Shown here: positions 14,794-22,742 of the stretch, piece after piece
Numbering within the stretch: position 1 is the stretch's first letter
Layout of the letters: every line of letters begins with the position of its first letter
IMG/VR virus record: IMGVR_UViG_3300015204_000010
Location: 1 to 24,119 of that record
Length of the DNA: 24,119 bases
Strand: one strand, 5' to 3'
DNA from: a virus
The notes under the pieces: generated by a model
What the model was told of the DNA's origin: nothing
What the model saw: the letters and a program-made list of their open reading frames with translations, nothing else
The model's database searches: none
Program-made: the position numbers and the translations under genes

Positions 14794-15765
14794 TTAATAG
14801 GTATTGCCATACACAAAATACGGGTCATCCCACCCATACCCGAAGCGCGTATAGCCCCGGAAGTTAGCCTGCAAGTTGTAGTTCGCCGCCGGATCAACAT
14901 CGAATTGAAGCGGGATACGGTTGAACCACCACAGATGCATTTTCGCCATTTCGCTGTCGATCAGGAACCACGCATTGCCAGTCTGGGAAGGCAGGTTCAT
15001 ATAGCGCCACACAATCACCTGTCGGATCAGCCCTTGCCCGCGAACATAGTTCACGTCGTTGTTGGCAGTACCTGGACGGTTCATGCTGTTCATGATCGTG
15101 TACGCCTGATCTTCCAGTTCGGGACCTACAAGCAGCGTATCCGGCTCAATGCCGCGCAACTGCCCGCGATCGTCCACAAACCGGCGCATTGTCTTCCGGG
15201 TGGCGATGATGTTGTCATACGTCAGCGGCAGACTACCCGCGTTGGACTGCGTAATTGTCGGGTTGGCCGGGTTGATCGGATGTACCGTGCTGCACAACGG
15301 AAGCAGATCCGCGCCGAGCGGCTTCTTTCCGGTAACGGGCGTCTGGTACAAACCAGTCAAATCCGTTGTGTTGAACGCATTGGTAAACACAGATGCGCCA
15401 TGCTTTTCGGTGGTACGGGCGAACGCCGTAGCTAACATTTGTGTATTACGCGCGATCACGTTGTACTGATCATCGTCCATCAAGCGACGCTGTACGGTCA
15501 GTGCGTCCGTATACTCAATATGCGGTATGTCGGTCTTGAAGCCGGGATCGAACGCATCGTATTCAATGCGCCCGTTGAACGGCAGCACGTCGCCAAACCC
15601 GCCAACGCCGAGCACATGCTCAACAGCTTTGCTGCTGTCCGTCACATTGAACAGCTGAGGAACAGGGCTTTGCGCAACCAGAGCTTCAGTCTGCACGTAG
15701 AAAATTTGGCGTAAACCCGGCTCAAGCAGGTACGGCCAATTCGAGGCAACCATAGGGGTAGGCAT
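14794..15765 (-). CDS. Major capsid protein
   Basis: This 323-aa protein has the strongest ribosome binding site of the head module (AAGGAG, nine bases before ATG), as expected for the most abundant virion protein. It shows features of the Mu gpT-like / HK97-fold capsid group. These are the N-terminal GLRQIFYVQTEAL helix, then ATAFARTTEKHGASVFTNAF (about residues 112-131), a YDNIIATRKTMRRFVDDRG helix, PDTLLVGPELEDQA, the WFLIDSEMAKMHLWWFNRIP strand region, and a C-terminal RGYTRFGYGWDDPYFVYG. There is no long N-terminal delta domain, in line with the separate scaffold gene at 16539-17120. Confidence 0.9.
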   Translation of the reverse strand: MPTPMVASNWPYLLEPGLRQIFYVQTEALVAQSPVPQLFNVTDSSKAVEHVLGVGGFGDVLPFNGRIEYDAFDPGFKTDIPHIEYTDALTVQRRLMDDDQYNVIARNTQMLATAFARTTEKHGASVFTNAFNTTDLTGLYQTPVTGKKPLGADLLPLCSTVHPINPANPTITQSNAGSLPLTYDNIIATRKTMRRFVDDRGQLRGIEPDTLLVGPELEDQAYTIMNSMNRPGTANNDVNYVRGQGLIRQVIVWRYMNLPSQTGNAWFLIDSEMAKMHLWWFNRIPLQFDVDPAANYNLQANFRGYTRFGYGWDDPYFVYGNTY

Positions 15766-15787
15766 TGTTTAGTCTCCTTGACCTTGC

Positions 15788-16246
15788 TCAGCCAGCGGTA
15801 GTATTGGAAAACGAAACAAATGCCAGAATGTTGCCCACGTCGTCAAGCGCGGAAATGGTCCACAGGATTATTGAACCCGTACCCGGAAGGGCAGAGAGCT
15901 TAACCTGCTTCTGACTTACCAGGTCAATTGTCTTGGTCGCGCCGTTAGCGATCGCGGTCGTCGTGGGCGAGTCGCTTGATACCCTAAAGATGTGCTCTTT
16001 ACGGATAATGCCGACTTCTACCAGATCGCCGCTTGTCGCATTTGCCGTCGGGCGAGGCGCAAGCGCGTAAGCCGTCACTTCGCTGACCGGCGCGGCGCAC
16101 GGCTTGAGATACCCGGTAGTTGGATCGACTACGAGCAGATCGCCCGGCATAATAGCAGTCGTGCCAAGCACCGGCAACTTTTGCACGATTGGGGCGCGGT
16201 TCGTCCCGACGTTGTTGCTGTCGAAAATAAAGCCCTGCGTGGGCAT
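15788..16246 (-). CDS. Putative capsid cement / head stabilisation protein
   Basis: This 152-aa protein starts at the ATG at 16246, with AGGAG seven bases upstream; the frame is open for seven more codons but without a good start signal. The protein is beta-rich, with a PGDLLVVDPTTGYLKPC segment (about 34-50) and a GDLVEVGIIRKEHIFRV strand pair typical of head decoration proteins. The position immediately before the major capsid gene matches that of cement proteins that lock onto capsomers after expansion. It is compositionally similar to the protein at 18492-18914. Confidence 0.7.
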   Translation of the reverse strand: MPTQGFIFDSNNVGTNRAPIVQKLPVLGTTAIMPGDLLVVDPTTGYLKPCAAPVSEVTAYALAPRPTANATSGDLVEVGIIRKEHIFRVSSDSPTTTAIANGATKTIDLVSQKQVKLSALPGTGSIILWTISALDDVGNILAFVSFSNTTAG

Positions 16247-16340
16247 AGTGTACTCCTGTGATCGCATGCCGATCTCGCGGAAGCGCTTTCAGGGTCAACC
16301 TGTCAGCAAGTACACTCTGCGCGCCAGGCACAGGGTGGTG

Positions 16341-16357
16341 GGGTGTTTCAAACACCC
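16341..16357. promoter_or_regulatory. 17-bp perfect dyad, operator-like
   Basis: GGGTGTTTCAAACACCC has 8-bp perfect arms about a single central base. A one-base loop is too small for an RNA hairpin, so a protein-binding operator is more likely. It lies about 95 bp upstream of the cement-protein start and inside the non-coding gap. Confidence 0.55.
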
Positions 16358-16496
16358 ATATATGCGAGTTATTAACACCAGTTTATCACTCTTTTGCAGA
16401 AGTCAACTAATTGTTTATATAGTCCTGAAACACTTTTTATATACAAAGCAAGTTAACGATATGTCGATCCTGATAAGAACTCTTGTCGGAAGCAAT

Positions 16497-16529
16497 ATTA
16501 GGTGGTTGAACGGGTTCAGCCCACCTAAT
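16497..16529 (-). terminator. Compound stem-loop after the scaffold gene
   Basis: ATTAGGTGG (16497-16505) pairs perfectly with CCACCTAAT (16521-16529). Inside the loop TGAAC and GTTCA pair again around GG. On the minus strand the structure begins ten bases after the scaffold stop codon. No run of T follows, so it would be a weak or factor-dependent terminator, an mRNA-end stabiliser or a processing site. Confidence 0.5.
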
Positions 16530-16538
16530 TGACAGGAG

Positions 16539-17120
16539 CTAGACTTGTTCGACTTTGCGCTTGCGTGCGGCGTATTGTGCCGGTGTGATACCCAGACTTT
16601 TCGCAATGGTGATTTCTGCGCCTGTCAGGTCGGACATTTGCACTGCTTCGCCGCTAGTACCTGCATCCAAGTTCGGAGCGCGGCGCTGTGCCAGCATCGG
16701 GGTCGCGGTATCAAGCCACTTTGCCAGCATCACCGGATCGTAAGCCGACGGCACAAGCGAGCGGACAGACTCAGGCAGCCCGGAAATGCGGCGGTTGTTC
16801 GACTCAACGATCGTCTGTTCGATCGCCGCCGCGCGAGCCGCCTGTGCTTCCAGCTCCGTCACCCGTAGCGCTCGCTGCTCAGCGAGCGTCTGCCATTGTC
16901 CGGCCTGAGCGAGACGCTCTTGTTCGGTCTTAACGGCTTTCTCCTGAGCAGTACGGAGTTCCCCTCGCCGATCGGCGGCCTCTTTACGCGCGTCGGCGAT
17001 CAGTTTTTGCCCCCATGGCGGGAGCGATGAAATATCTTCGGCCTGCAGGGTTACGGGAATTTCTGCGACAACAGGTATTGTGTCGATCGGCTCGGTCGGC
17101 GGTATAACAGCGTTTCCCAT
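16539..17120 (-). CDS. Capsid scaffold protein
   Basis: This 193-aa protein is read from the ATG at 17120 (GAGG ten bases upstream), five bases after the previous stop. The first 30 residues are Pro/Val/Ile-rich. Residues about 40-110 form a charged helical coiled coil (LIADARKEAADRRGELRTAQ, then ALRVTELEAQAARAAAIEQT). The C-terminal half includes LPESVRSLVPSAYDPVMLAKWLD and a basic end (AQYAARKRKVEQV). A coiled-coil core with a basic C-terminus that can contact the capsid subunit is typical of phage scaffolds, and the position before the capsid gene fits. No protease gene is visible nearby. Confidence 0.8.
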   Translation of the reverse strand: MGNAVIPPTEPIDTIPVVAEIPVTLQAEDISSLPPWGQKLIADARKEAADRRGELRTAQEKAVKTEQERLAQAGQWQTLAEQRALRVTELEAQAARAAAIEQTIVESNNRRISGLPESVRSLVPSAYDPVMLAKWLDTATPMLAQRRAPNLDAGTSGEAVQMSDLTGAEITIAKSLGITPAQYAARKRKVEQV

Positions 17121-17125
17121 GTGGT

Positions 17126-17497
17126 TTATTCCTCTATCCAGTGCCAGGTATTCGGTAAACAATGATGTGCGCGATCGGGTTTCGCGTAAGTGAGGCCGGA
17201 CATCCAACGCACTTCGATCCCAGCGCTACCGTTTGGATCGTTCATGCCGTCGGTGAACGCCTGAACGTTTATTGTCTGATCGTCGTCGCCGTAGATGCGC
17301 GTAATGATCGCTGGGCGGGCCGACATCCAACTCAAATGGTTCAACTTCAGCGAGTAAGCGATCACTATTGCGCCGATAAACGGCTTGCGCGGTTCGGCCA
17401 ACGTAACAGGCAGCTCAGCGATCACCTGTTCGGCGATCGCCGGAATGTCTTGCGGGATAGGAACTTTGTTATTGATCGTAGTAGTTTTGGGCGGCAT
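17126..17497 (-). CDS. Unknown phage protein between MuF and scaffold genes
   Basis: This 123-aa protein starts at the ATG at 17497, with AAGGAA ten bases upstream, and overlaps the minor head gene by 29 bp; upstream extension of the frame would run deep into that gene. The N-terminal part is Pro/Ile/Val-rich. The middle (ARPAIITRIYGDDDQTINVQ, then AFTDGMND) and the end (GLTYAK, then NTWHWIEE) resemble a small beta-barrel protein that recurs in tailed-phage head operons and has no known role. The recognition is from general pattern only. Confidence 0.65.
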   Translation of the reverse strand: MPPKTTTINNKVPIPQDIPAIAEQVIAELPVTLAEPRKPFIGAIVIAYSLKLNHLSWMSARPAIITRIYGDDDQTINVQAFTDGMNDPNGSAGIEVRWMSGLTYAKPDRAHHCLPNTWHWIEE

Positions 17498-18488
17498 CGC
17501 CGAGTATTCCTTTAAGACTTGCTTCCTGGACCATATCCCCGAACAACGGATCTGACGTGTGCTGCACGAAGTCCATGAGGCTAACTGCGCCATCCTGCCA
17601 CGCCGCATAGTTGGCGTTGCCCATGATTGTCTGTTGACGATCGTCCGTTTGGGCGTTAAGCCAGTCTTCGCCTGACTGAACATCGACCGGACGACCTTTC
17701 ACAATAAAGACGGACGTGCAGCGTCCGTTCCAATGGTCATCAACTCGTTCGTCAATGTCCATCTCCGATCCGTTCAGCGCAAGACAACTCAGACAGGTCC
17801 TATTGTCCAATACTGCAATGCGCACCTGTCCTTGCAGAATGTCAGCGTTAGCGAGGCCGTGCGCTACCTGCGCATCGCGATAGCCTGTCATTTGGAGCGT
17901 GCGCATTATAGTTTGTGCGGTGCTGCACGGGATCGTGCTGACTGCGTTAGAGATGTCTTCCCCGATCTCGCGCGGGTTCATGCCTGCCACGATCTCGCGC
18001 AACGCCAGATCGCCAATTTGCTGAGCAACGCCAGTGCCGTATTGATCGAGCATGTCCCGCCACGCCTGATCGGTGGTGTACTGCAAGATCGCCCGGATAG
18101 CTTCGGGATCGGGTGATGCCCATTGGTATTGAAGCGCCTCAGCGCCGCTTAGAGCAGCGCGCGGCACGATCTGAGCCGCTGCGCCGATCGCACTATGCAG
18201 CAGCGCGTCGGCGGCCATGTCGATCAGACGCGCATCTCCTTTCAGCGTATCGCCCAGATCGGCCAGATATGCACGCAGGATCGGGTTATCGGCAGTTAGC
18301 TTTTCTTTCGCCGCCATCAGCCGATCGATCTCCTGCTGCAACTGGTGGTCGCGCACGAACATTACTCCGCCGGTAAGCGATCGGTCGATCGACTGCAACA
18401 CCTGTCCGGCTACCTGATCGAAGCCTTTATCAAGCAGGCGATCGATCAGCGCCTTGAGGGTTTCGGCGTAATTGAGCGGCAGGTTCAA
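17469..18488 (-). CDS. MuF-type minor head (head morphogenesis) protein
   Basis: This 339-aa protein shows the MuF signature near residues 224-260: AVLDNRTCLSCLALNG, then DDHWNGRCTSV. The paired Cys (232 and 235), His252 and Cys257 may bind a metal. Upstream helices include the segment with GDLALREIVAGMNPREIGED (about 159-178) and TAQTIMRTLQMTGYRDAQVA, which is also typical. These proteins sit at the portal vertex and act in head assembly or DNA ejection. The likely start is the TTG at 18488, just after the upstream stop, with only a poor AGG in front; the next ATG would drop 42 residues. Weak initiation suits a low-copy minor protein. Confidence 0.85.
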   Translation of the reverse strand: MNLPLNYAETLKALIDRLLDKGFDQVAGQVLQSIDRSLTGGVMFVRDHQLQQEIDRLMAAKEKLTADNPILRAYLADLGDTLKGDARLIDMAADALLHSAIGAAAQIVPRAALSGAEALQYQWASPDPEAIRAILQYTTDQAWRDMLDQYGTGVAQQIGDLALREIVAGMNPREIGEDISNAVSTIPCSTAQTIMRTLQMTGYRDAQVAHGLANADILQGQVRIAVLDNRTCLSCLALNGSEMDIDERVDDHWNGRCTSVFIVKGRPVDVQSGEDWLNAQTDDRQQTIMGNANYAAWQDGAVSLMDFVQHTSDPLFGDMVQEASLKGILGDAAQNYYDQ

Positions 18489-18491
18489 GGA

Positions 18492-18914
18492 TCAGACCTG
18501 AGTTGCCAGCGGTTGGAGCAGAATACTGGTGGCGCTGACAGGGATACCCAGCACAGCAGGCCACCATGTGGCGATATTCGTCACAAGATCGGCGGCGGGA
18601 GCCATATTACCCGCGCCTGCACCCGACGCTACCAACGGCGAGCGCGTAGTGAACGCTGGCGTGGCGGTGATAGTGATGAAGCCACCCGTTTGTACTGAAA
18701 CGGGTTGCCCGACTGCGGCAGAGTTTAGGGCAATCCCGGCGGCCTTACTGAGTGGCGCACTGGCGGACGCATTGCACACCTTATAGGTGTTGCTTGATAG
18801 TTCCAAATACGCGACTTGTCCGGCGACGATCGCGACTCCGGCATAGCGCGTATTGTCGATGATAGCGCCTGCACCGGGCGCGACGGACGAAGAGGTAACG
18901 GCGTAGTCTGCCAT
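18492..18914 (-). CDS. Cement-like protein (DUF2190-type) between portal and MuF genes
   Basis: This 140-aa protein is nearly free of charged residues and beta-rich. The stretch VAIVAGQVAYLELSSNTYKV, followed by KAAGIALNSAAVGQPVSVQT, is the pattern of DUF2190-like capsid decoration proteins: a metabolically silent beta barrel with a GxALxxAxxGxxVxV core. A start with AAGGAA eight bases upstream is clear. Its place between the portal and the minor head gene is unusual, because such proteins more often flank the capsid gene. It might decorate the portal vertex or capsid. Confidence 0.7.
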   Translation of the reverse strand: MADYAVTSSSVAPGAGAIIDNTRYAGVAIVAGQVAYLELSSNTYKVCNASASAPLSKAAGIALNSAAVGQPVSVQTGGFITITATPAFTTRSPLVASGAGAGNMAPAADLVTNIATWWPAVLGIPVSATSILLQPLATQV

Positions 18915-18926
18915 AGCGAAGTTTCC

Positions 18927-20615
18927 TTATTGTGTCTTCTGAACGGGTTGAGGTTTTTGTGGGGCGGTGGGTTGAGCAGGCACGGGCGGCGCGTTTGCCG
19001 CTCCTGCGATGGGCGCGCCGATCGGTGACGGCGACATGGGCGGCTTGTAATTGCCAAAGGCTGGCATTGCGCTGGTGACGGCTAACAGGTTATTGCGCGA
19101 CTGAGACTGTTTGGCGTCGATGATGTCGGAGATCTTGGTCGAACTCCAGTCAAACACTGGCGAGACGATCTCCAGGAACGTTTCATCGTCTATCTTGCCC
19201 TCGATCGCCAGTGCGTTTTGAACTAGTGTCGCGTCGTTGCGCAGTTCGGCGTCCTGCCAAACAGCGTTCCAGGCGTCCACGTCCGGCGGAAGATCCATGC
19301 CGAATGCGGTATCGATGTCGTGCGCCAGTTCCATGCAGCGCTCCCACGAGCCGCCGAGTTTAACCTGCGATCGGCGCGCTTTGCCGATCAGCCCGATCTC
19401 ACGCTGTTTAAGCGCTTCGCCGCTGGCTGCCGCATCCGATCCCATGAACTCCGGCGACGGTGTTTGAGTGATCCGGTGCATCTGTTCGATTACCCAATTC
19501 GACATGTCGAGGTATTGTGCGCTTTCTCCGCCTGCCAGCCGGGTAAGACTGGCAACCTCACCTTGCATGAGCGGCGTTGTGGAGATGACAATGATCGATC
19601 CCGGTGTCAGATCGGCGGGTGGATTGAAGCCAGTCGCTACTAAAAGCCCGAAGGCGTTCAGTTCGCTGTTGATCACCATGCTGTACATCATGCGGTTTAG
19701 CGTATCCTGGAGCGATATGCAGTCTCGCAACTCGCTGTACCCGTAATTGTGTCGCCCCCGGTTCCGGAAATGCACTACGGGCACGCCGATCGGCTCAGCG
19801 GCATCGCCGATCCCCGTTGCCCAGTCGGTCACTTGATCGTCCGTGCCGAGCGGTAACACCGTGCCGCCACCTGCGTCGGCGGCATACTTGTATATTTTGC
19901 CGGGCAGGTAAATATTGATGCGCACACCTAGCCCTACTGAACCGCGTCGGCTGCTGGTGTGCCACACCTTAACTGCGGCCAGCATCTGTTCGCTGTCGGC
20001 ACTGTCGTACAGGACGGCGATCCCAGAGCGGCCATCGTAAGCCAGTTCATGTTTGAGGATCGGTATTTGCAGATCGTTATCGAACGCCACCATTACGAAT
20101 GTGTCGCCGTCTCGCAGTACCGCCTCGTGTACATCAGCCTGCAAAGCGTCAAACCGCGACTTGCGCAGGATCTTTTCAGCCCATTCGTTTGCATCCTCGG
20201 CAGGATCGGCATCGTCCTGATCGTCTTCTGTGTCAGGAGAGTCCGGCGTGAGTGCAGTTGGTGGCGGCGTTTTGGGCTTAGGCGGTGGCGGATCGTCGTC
20301 TTCGATCTCGGCCTTTATTCCGTCAAGAATCAACCGATCGGCTTCCGCCTGCACGATCAGCGGCATGTAGTTATCGTTGAACTGGATACCCGGCCTGTTT
20401 GCCCGCAGCATTCGCCGCATTTCGTCAGTCATCCATTCGGGATGATTGCCGTCGTAGTAGTCGCGATAAAGTCGCACGGCTTGCGCCCGGATGCTCTGCT
20501 GAGATACCCATGTCGAAACGTTGCGATCGATTAGTTCTTCGAGAATTTCAGAGATTTGCGAAAGCGAGAAGATCCCCTGCGGCTGATCGCCGGTGAGCAT
20601 AGGCGAAAACACCAT
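18927..20615 (-). CDS. Portal protein
   Basis: This 562-aa protein forms the ring through which DNA enters and leaves the head. It matches the SPP1 gp6-like portal pattern: N-terminal LYRDYYDGNHPEWMTDEMRR (about 49-68), NYMPLIVQAEADRLIL, the wing region, GVPVVHFRNRGRHNYGYSEL (about 275-295), LQDTLNRMMYSMVINSEL for the stem, and SPEFMGSDAAASGEALKQRE with a crown helix. An unusual acidic and Pro-rich insertion (about 104-142, including DDDPPPPKPKTPPP and several Asp/Glu runs) lies in the wing. The C-terminal 50 residues are Pro/Ala-rich and probably disordered. Its ATG overlaps the stop of a 56-aa ORF (TAATG), with AGAGG eight bases upstream. Confidence 0.93.
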   Translation of the reverse strand: MVFSPMLTGDQPQGIFSLSQISEILEELIDRNVSTWVSQQSIRAQAVRLYRDYYDGNHPEWMTDEMRRMLRANRPGIQFNDNYMPLIVQAEADRLILDGIKAEIEDDDPPPPKPKTPPPTALTPDSPDTEDDQDDADPAEDANEWAEKILRKSRFDALQADVHEAVLRDGDTFVMVAFDNDLQIPILKHELAYDGRSGIAVLYDSADSEQMLAAVKVWHTSSRRGSVGLGVRINIYLPGKIYKYAADAGGGTVLPLGTDDQVTDWATGIGDAAEPIGVPVVHFRNRGRHNYGYSELRDCISLQDTLNRMMYSMVINSELNAFGLLVATGFNPPADLTPGSIIVISTTPLMQGEVASLTRLAGGESAQYLDMSNWVIEQMHRITQTPSPEFMGSDAAASGEALKQREIGLIGKARRSQVKLGGSWERCMELAHDIDTAFGMDLPPDVDAWNAVWQDAELRNDATLVQNALAIEGKIDDETFLEIVSPVFDWSSTKISDIIDAKQSQSRNNLLAVTSAMPAFGNYKPPMSPSPIGAPIAGAANAPPVPAQPTAPQKPQPVQKTQ

Positions 20616-20785
20616 TAGATAAACCTCTTAGCCTTCTTTTGAGCGCCTTTATAGTCGATGTGCAGATCGCGATACCACCAGCGCCACGCGACCATTTCGT
20701 AAGCATAGACTCTGTTGTACCAGTACATCCAGGGACGATCAGGCGTAGTGTTTGCTTTTCCCGGCAAATTACCGTAAACGATCAT
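20615..20785 (-). CDS. 56-aa aromatic-rich protein between terminase and portal genes
   Basis: This short gene was found by reading the minus strand between terminase and portal. Its ATG at 20785 overlaps the terminase stop by four bases (ATGA), with AAGG six bases upstream. Its TAA overlaps the portal ATG (TAATG). Coupling at both ends and complete filling of the gap argue that it is real. The protein is strikingly aromatic: five Trp and seven Tyr, with PWMYWYNRVYAYEMVAWRWW in its middle, then a basic tail (KGAQKKAKRFI). It has no family that I recognise. A small portal- or terminase-associated factor is possible by position. Confidence 0.7.
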   Translation of the reverse strand: MIVYGNLPGKANTTPDRPWMYWYNRVYAYEMVAWRWWYRDLHIDYKGAQKKAKRFI

Positions 20786-22224
20786 ATGAACCTTCTTACT
20801 TCTGGCGTTAACGGCTTGCGATCGAGCATCAAATACGCGCCCGACGTGGCGTCTACCTGATCGTCGTGTGCGCCCATCGGGAAACTGGTCAGTTCATCGA
20901 TGTACGCGGGCGTCCAGGCGCGATTGAGCACATACACCTGCCGCGATCCGGCGCGTGCCGCAAAAGGAAGCGCGCGCGTCAGCTTGTCAGCTTCGGGACG
21001 ATAGCCCTTGATGTTGTACTGGAATAAAACCGGATCGCGCGTCAGTTTGTCCACCGCTCGGCTTTGGAAGTACGCAACTTCAATGCCGAGCGAGACTTCA
21101 GTCCCGTCAAGCAGCGCAACACGTTTAATTTCGTTAGGCACTTCGTCCCATTCTTTTTGCAGGCGCACCACGTCCAGAATGATCAACAGTCCCGTCTTCG
21201 TCAGACCCATCAGCAGACCAACGGTGTAATCAGCGGTATCGCGACTGGACAGCGCCAAGTCCCAGAAACGAACGCGGCGCACAATGTCGGCGGGCGCATG
21301 ATCGATCCGCTGTAAGTTGGCCGCCTTGAATAGTCCGCCTTCTTTCGACATTGGACTTTGCTGATAAAGAGCCGAGAATGGATATTCGCCAAGATCGGCC
21401 TTGATATCCAGCAGCTTGGCGCGATCGTACCATGGCGCACACAATGGCTCGCCCGGCTTCCGGCCAAGCGGATCGTTATCTTCTGCTAACGCCGGAAGTG
21501 TCAGGCACGTCCACTTATCGCGCTGTTCGAGCAGCAGGCGGCCATGCACATCGTCTTTGTGCCAACGGGTCATCACCGACACATGCGCAGCGCCCGGCTG
21601 TTTGCGGGTGAGAAGATCGCTCAGCAGCCAGTCCCAATCGCGATCCCGCTGGCCTGCCGACTCAACTTCTTCGCGCGATTTTACAAGATCGTCGGTGATC
21701 AGACAGTCAGCGCCCTTGCCTGTTACTCCAGCCCCTTTGCCAACGGCGTCAAGTCCACCTTCATGATCAGCAATGTCCCAGTGATCTTTGGCTTGACTGT
21801 CGCTCGCCATACTGATCCCGAACACTTGCTGATAGCGCCGCAGCCGCATAATTGTTCGCACTTGTCGGCTATTTTTAGTCGCAAGTGACTGGTTATAGCT
21901 GGCAAGAATGACGCGCTTGTTCGGGTTTCGTCCTAGAAAATACGCAGGCAGCATATGCGAGATCTTCCGCGTTTTTCCATGTCGAGGCGGCAACTCGATC
22001 ATGAGATTGCCGATTCCAGACTGGCCGTTTGTCTCGATGTACTCTACTACTAGCTGTAAATACTTATCGATCATCGCCAAATGCGGATGATGTTCGTAGC
22101 GCGGCCACACAAATCGGCTGAACAGCGTGAAGTCTTCCCGTACCATCGATGCAATGGCACGATCGACTAACTGCCGGTCCGCGTGTCCGATCAATGCCTC
22201 ATTAGTCAAGGGTATGTCGATCAA
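20782..22224 (-). CDS. terL: Terminase large subunit
   Basis: This 480-aa protein is the packaging motor ATPase and nuclease. I choose the TTG at 22224, which overlaps the small-subunit stop (TTGA); the frame is open upstream but only as a shadow of that gene. Walker A is PPRHGKT (about residues 79-85), Walker B is LITDD (175-179), and VMTRWHKDDVHGRLL (about 217-231) is the coupling region typical of this terminase type. The C-terminal RNase H-like nuclease begins with RFWDLALS (Asp322) and ends with HDDQVDATSGAY (Asp454, Asp455, Asp458). All key acidic residues are present, so the enzyme looks intact. An ATG at 22146 is an alternative start that would drop 26 residues. Confidence 0.95.
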   Translation of the reverse strand: MIDIPLTNEALIGHADRQLVDRAIASMVREDFTLFSRFVWPRYEHHPHLAMIDKYLQLVVEYIETNGQSGIGNLMIELPPRHGKTRKISHMLPAYFLGRNPNKRVILASYNQSLATKNSRQVRTIMRLRRYQQVFGISMASDSQAKDHWDIADHEGGLDAVGKGAGVTGKGADCLITDDLVKSREEVESAGQRDRDWDWLLSDLLTRKQPGAAHVSVMTRWHKDDVHGRLLLEQRDKWTCLTLPALAEDNDPLGRKPGEPLCAPWYDRAKLLDIKADLGEYPFSALYQQSPMSKEGGLFKAANLQRIDHAPADIVRRVRFWDLALSSRDTADYTVGLLMGLTKTGLLIILDVVRLQKEWDEVPNEIKRVALLDGTEVSLGIEVAYFQSRAVDKLTRDPVLFQYNIKGYRPEADKLTRALPFAARAGSRQVYVLNRAWTPAYIDELTSFPMGAHDDQVDATSGAYLMLDRKPLTPEVRRFI

Positions 22225-22697
22225 GCGTTCACACTGGAAACCGTTGCTGAATAGCGCTTGTAAGCCATCGTGATGATCGACATCCGATCGGCGTCCGATA
22301 GTCCGTCTAATGTCAGCGCGCTCATTTCGTGTCCTGCACTGGTGAGATCGGTTTTGACTGGCGCATTCAGGCCAAGCAGCGCGGCGCGCCGTTCCATGAT
22401 GCGCAATACACGATCGATAACCAGCGTTTCGCCCTTTAGTGCTTTCGGCCAAAGTGCCGATAACATCATGTCGAGACGCGCCACTTCCAAATCGCGCACC
22501 GATCCGGCGGCGTCTACCGTTTCTTTCCTGACTGCGGCCATAACCGTTGTCAGATCGCGGCCTACTGTAGAATAGGGAACATCCAGCTGATCGGCGATCT
22601 GACGGATCGTCAAACCACGCAGACGATAGGCGTATACGTCGCGTTGGCGCGTTTCTCTAAGTTCGCGAGCGCCGGTCTTCTGATGCGTGAGCGGCAT
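22221..22697 (-). CDS. terS: Terminase small subunit
   Basis: This 158-aa protein is the DNA-recognition partner of the large terminase and the first gene of the late operon. Residues about 19-53 form a helix-turn-helix (YRLRGLTIRQIADQLDVPYS, then TVGRDLTTVM). A helical central part (about 68-112) with ARLDMMLSALWPKALKG and VIDRVLRIMERRAALLGL resembles the oligomerisation region of such subunits. GGAAG lies four bases before the ATG, close to the optimum. It overlaps the large subunit gene by four bases. The leftward promoter with a dyad lies about 20-50 bases upstream. Confidence 0.9.
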   Translation of the reverse strand: MPLTHQKTGARELRETRQRDVYAYRLRGLTIRQIADQLDVPYSTVGRDLTTVMAAVRKETVDAAGSVRDLEVARLDMMLSALWPKALKGETLVIDRVLRIMERRAALLGLNAPVKTDLTSAGHEMSALTLDGLSDADRMSIITMAYKRYSATVSSVNA

Positions 22698-22713
22698 TGT
22701 CTTCCAAAAATTG

Positions 22714-22742
22714 CTTGATATGTATTTTACACGAATATCAAG
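22714..22742. promoter_or_regulatory. Dyad CTTGATAT/ATATCAAG bracketing the late promoter -10
   Basis: CTTGATAT (22714-22721) and ATATCAAG (22735-22742) are perfect 8-bp arms separated by 13 bp, with centres 21 bp apart, about two helical turns. The -10 candidate TAAAAT of the terminase promoter lies in the spacer. This is the expected geometry for an operator controlling the late operon. Confidence 0.5.

Larger units (their letters stand above)
16247..16538. promoter_or_regulatory. 292-bp AT-rich non-coding gap between scaffold and cement/capsid genes
   Basis: This is the largest gap inside the late block and is clearly more AT-rich than its surroundings. It holds a 17-bp perfect dyad (16341-16357) and a compound hairpin just after the scaffold gene (16497-16529). 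A minus-strand TTGACT (16406-16401) could be a -35 box, but I see no convincing -10 at 16-18 bp. Short plus-strand ORFs here (for example from 16461) look spurious. The gap probably separates two levels of expression: a partial terminator after the scaffold and a fresh promoter for the capsid genes. That role is inference. Confidence 0.5.

Noticed and set aside
16461-16532. Short plus-strand ORF in the 292-bp gap
   Set aside because: It has no clear ribosome binding site, is only 23 codons long and overlaps the compound hairpin.
19959-20534. 191-codon plus-strand frame
   Set aside because: It is antisense to the portal gene, Arg/Val/Cys-rich, without family resemblance or start signal.
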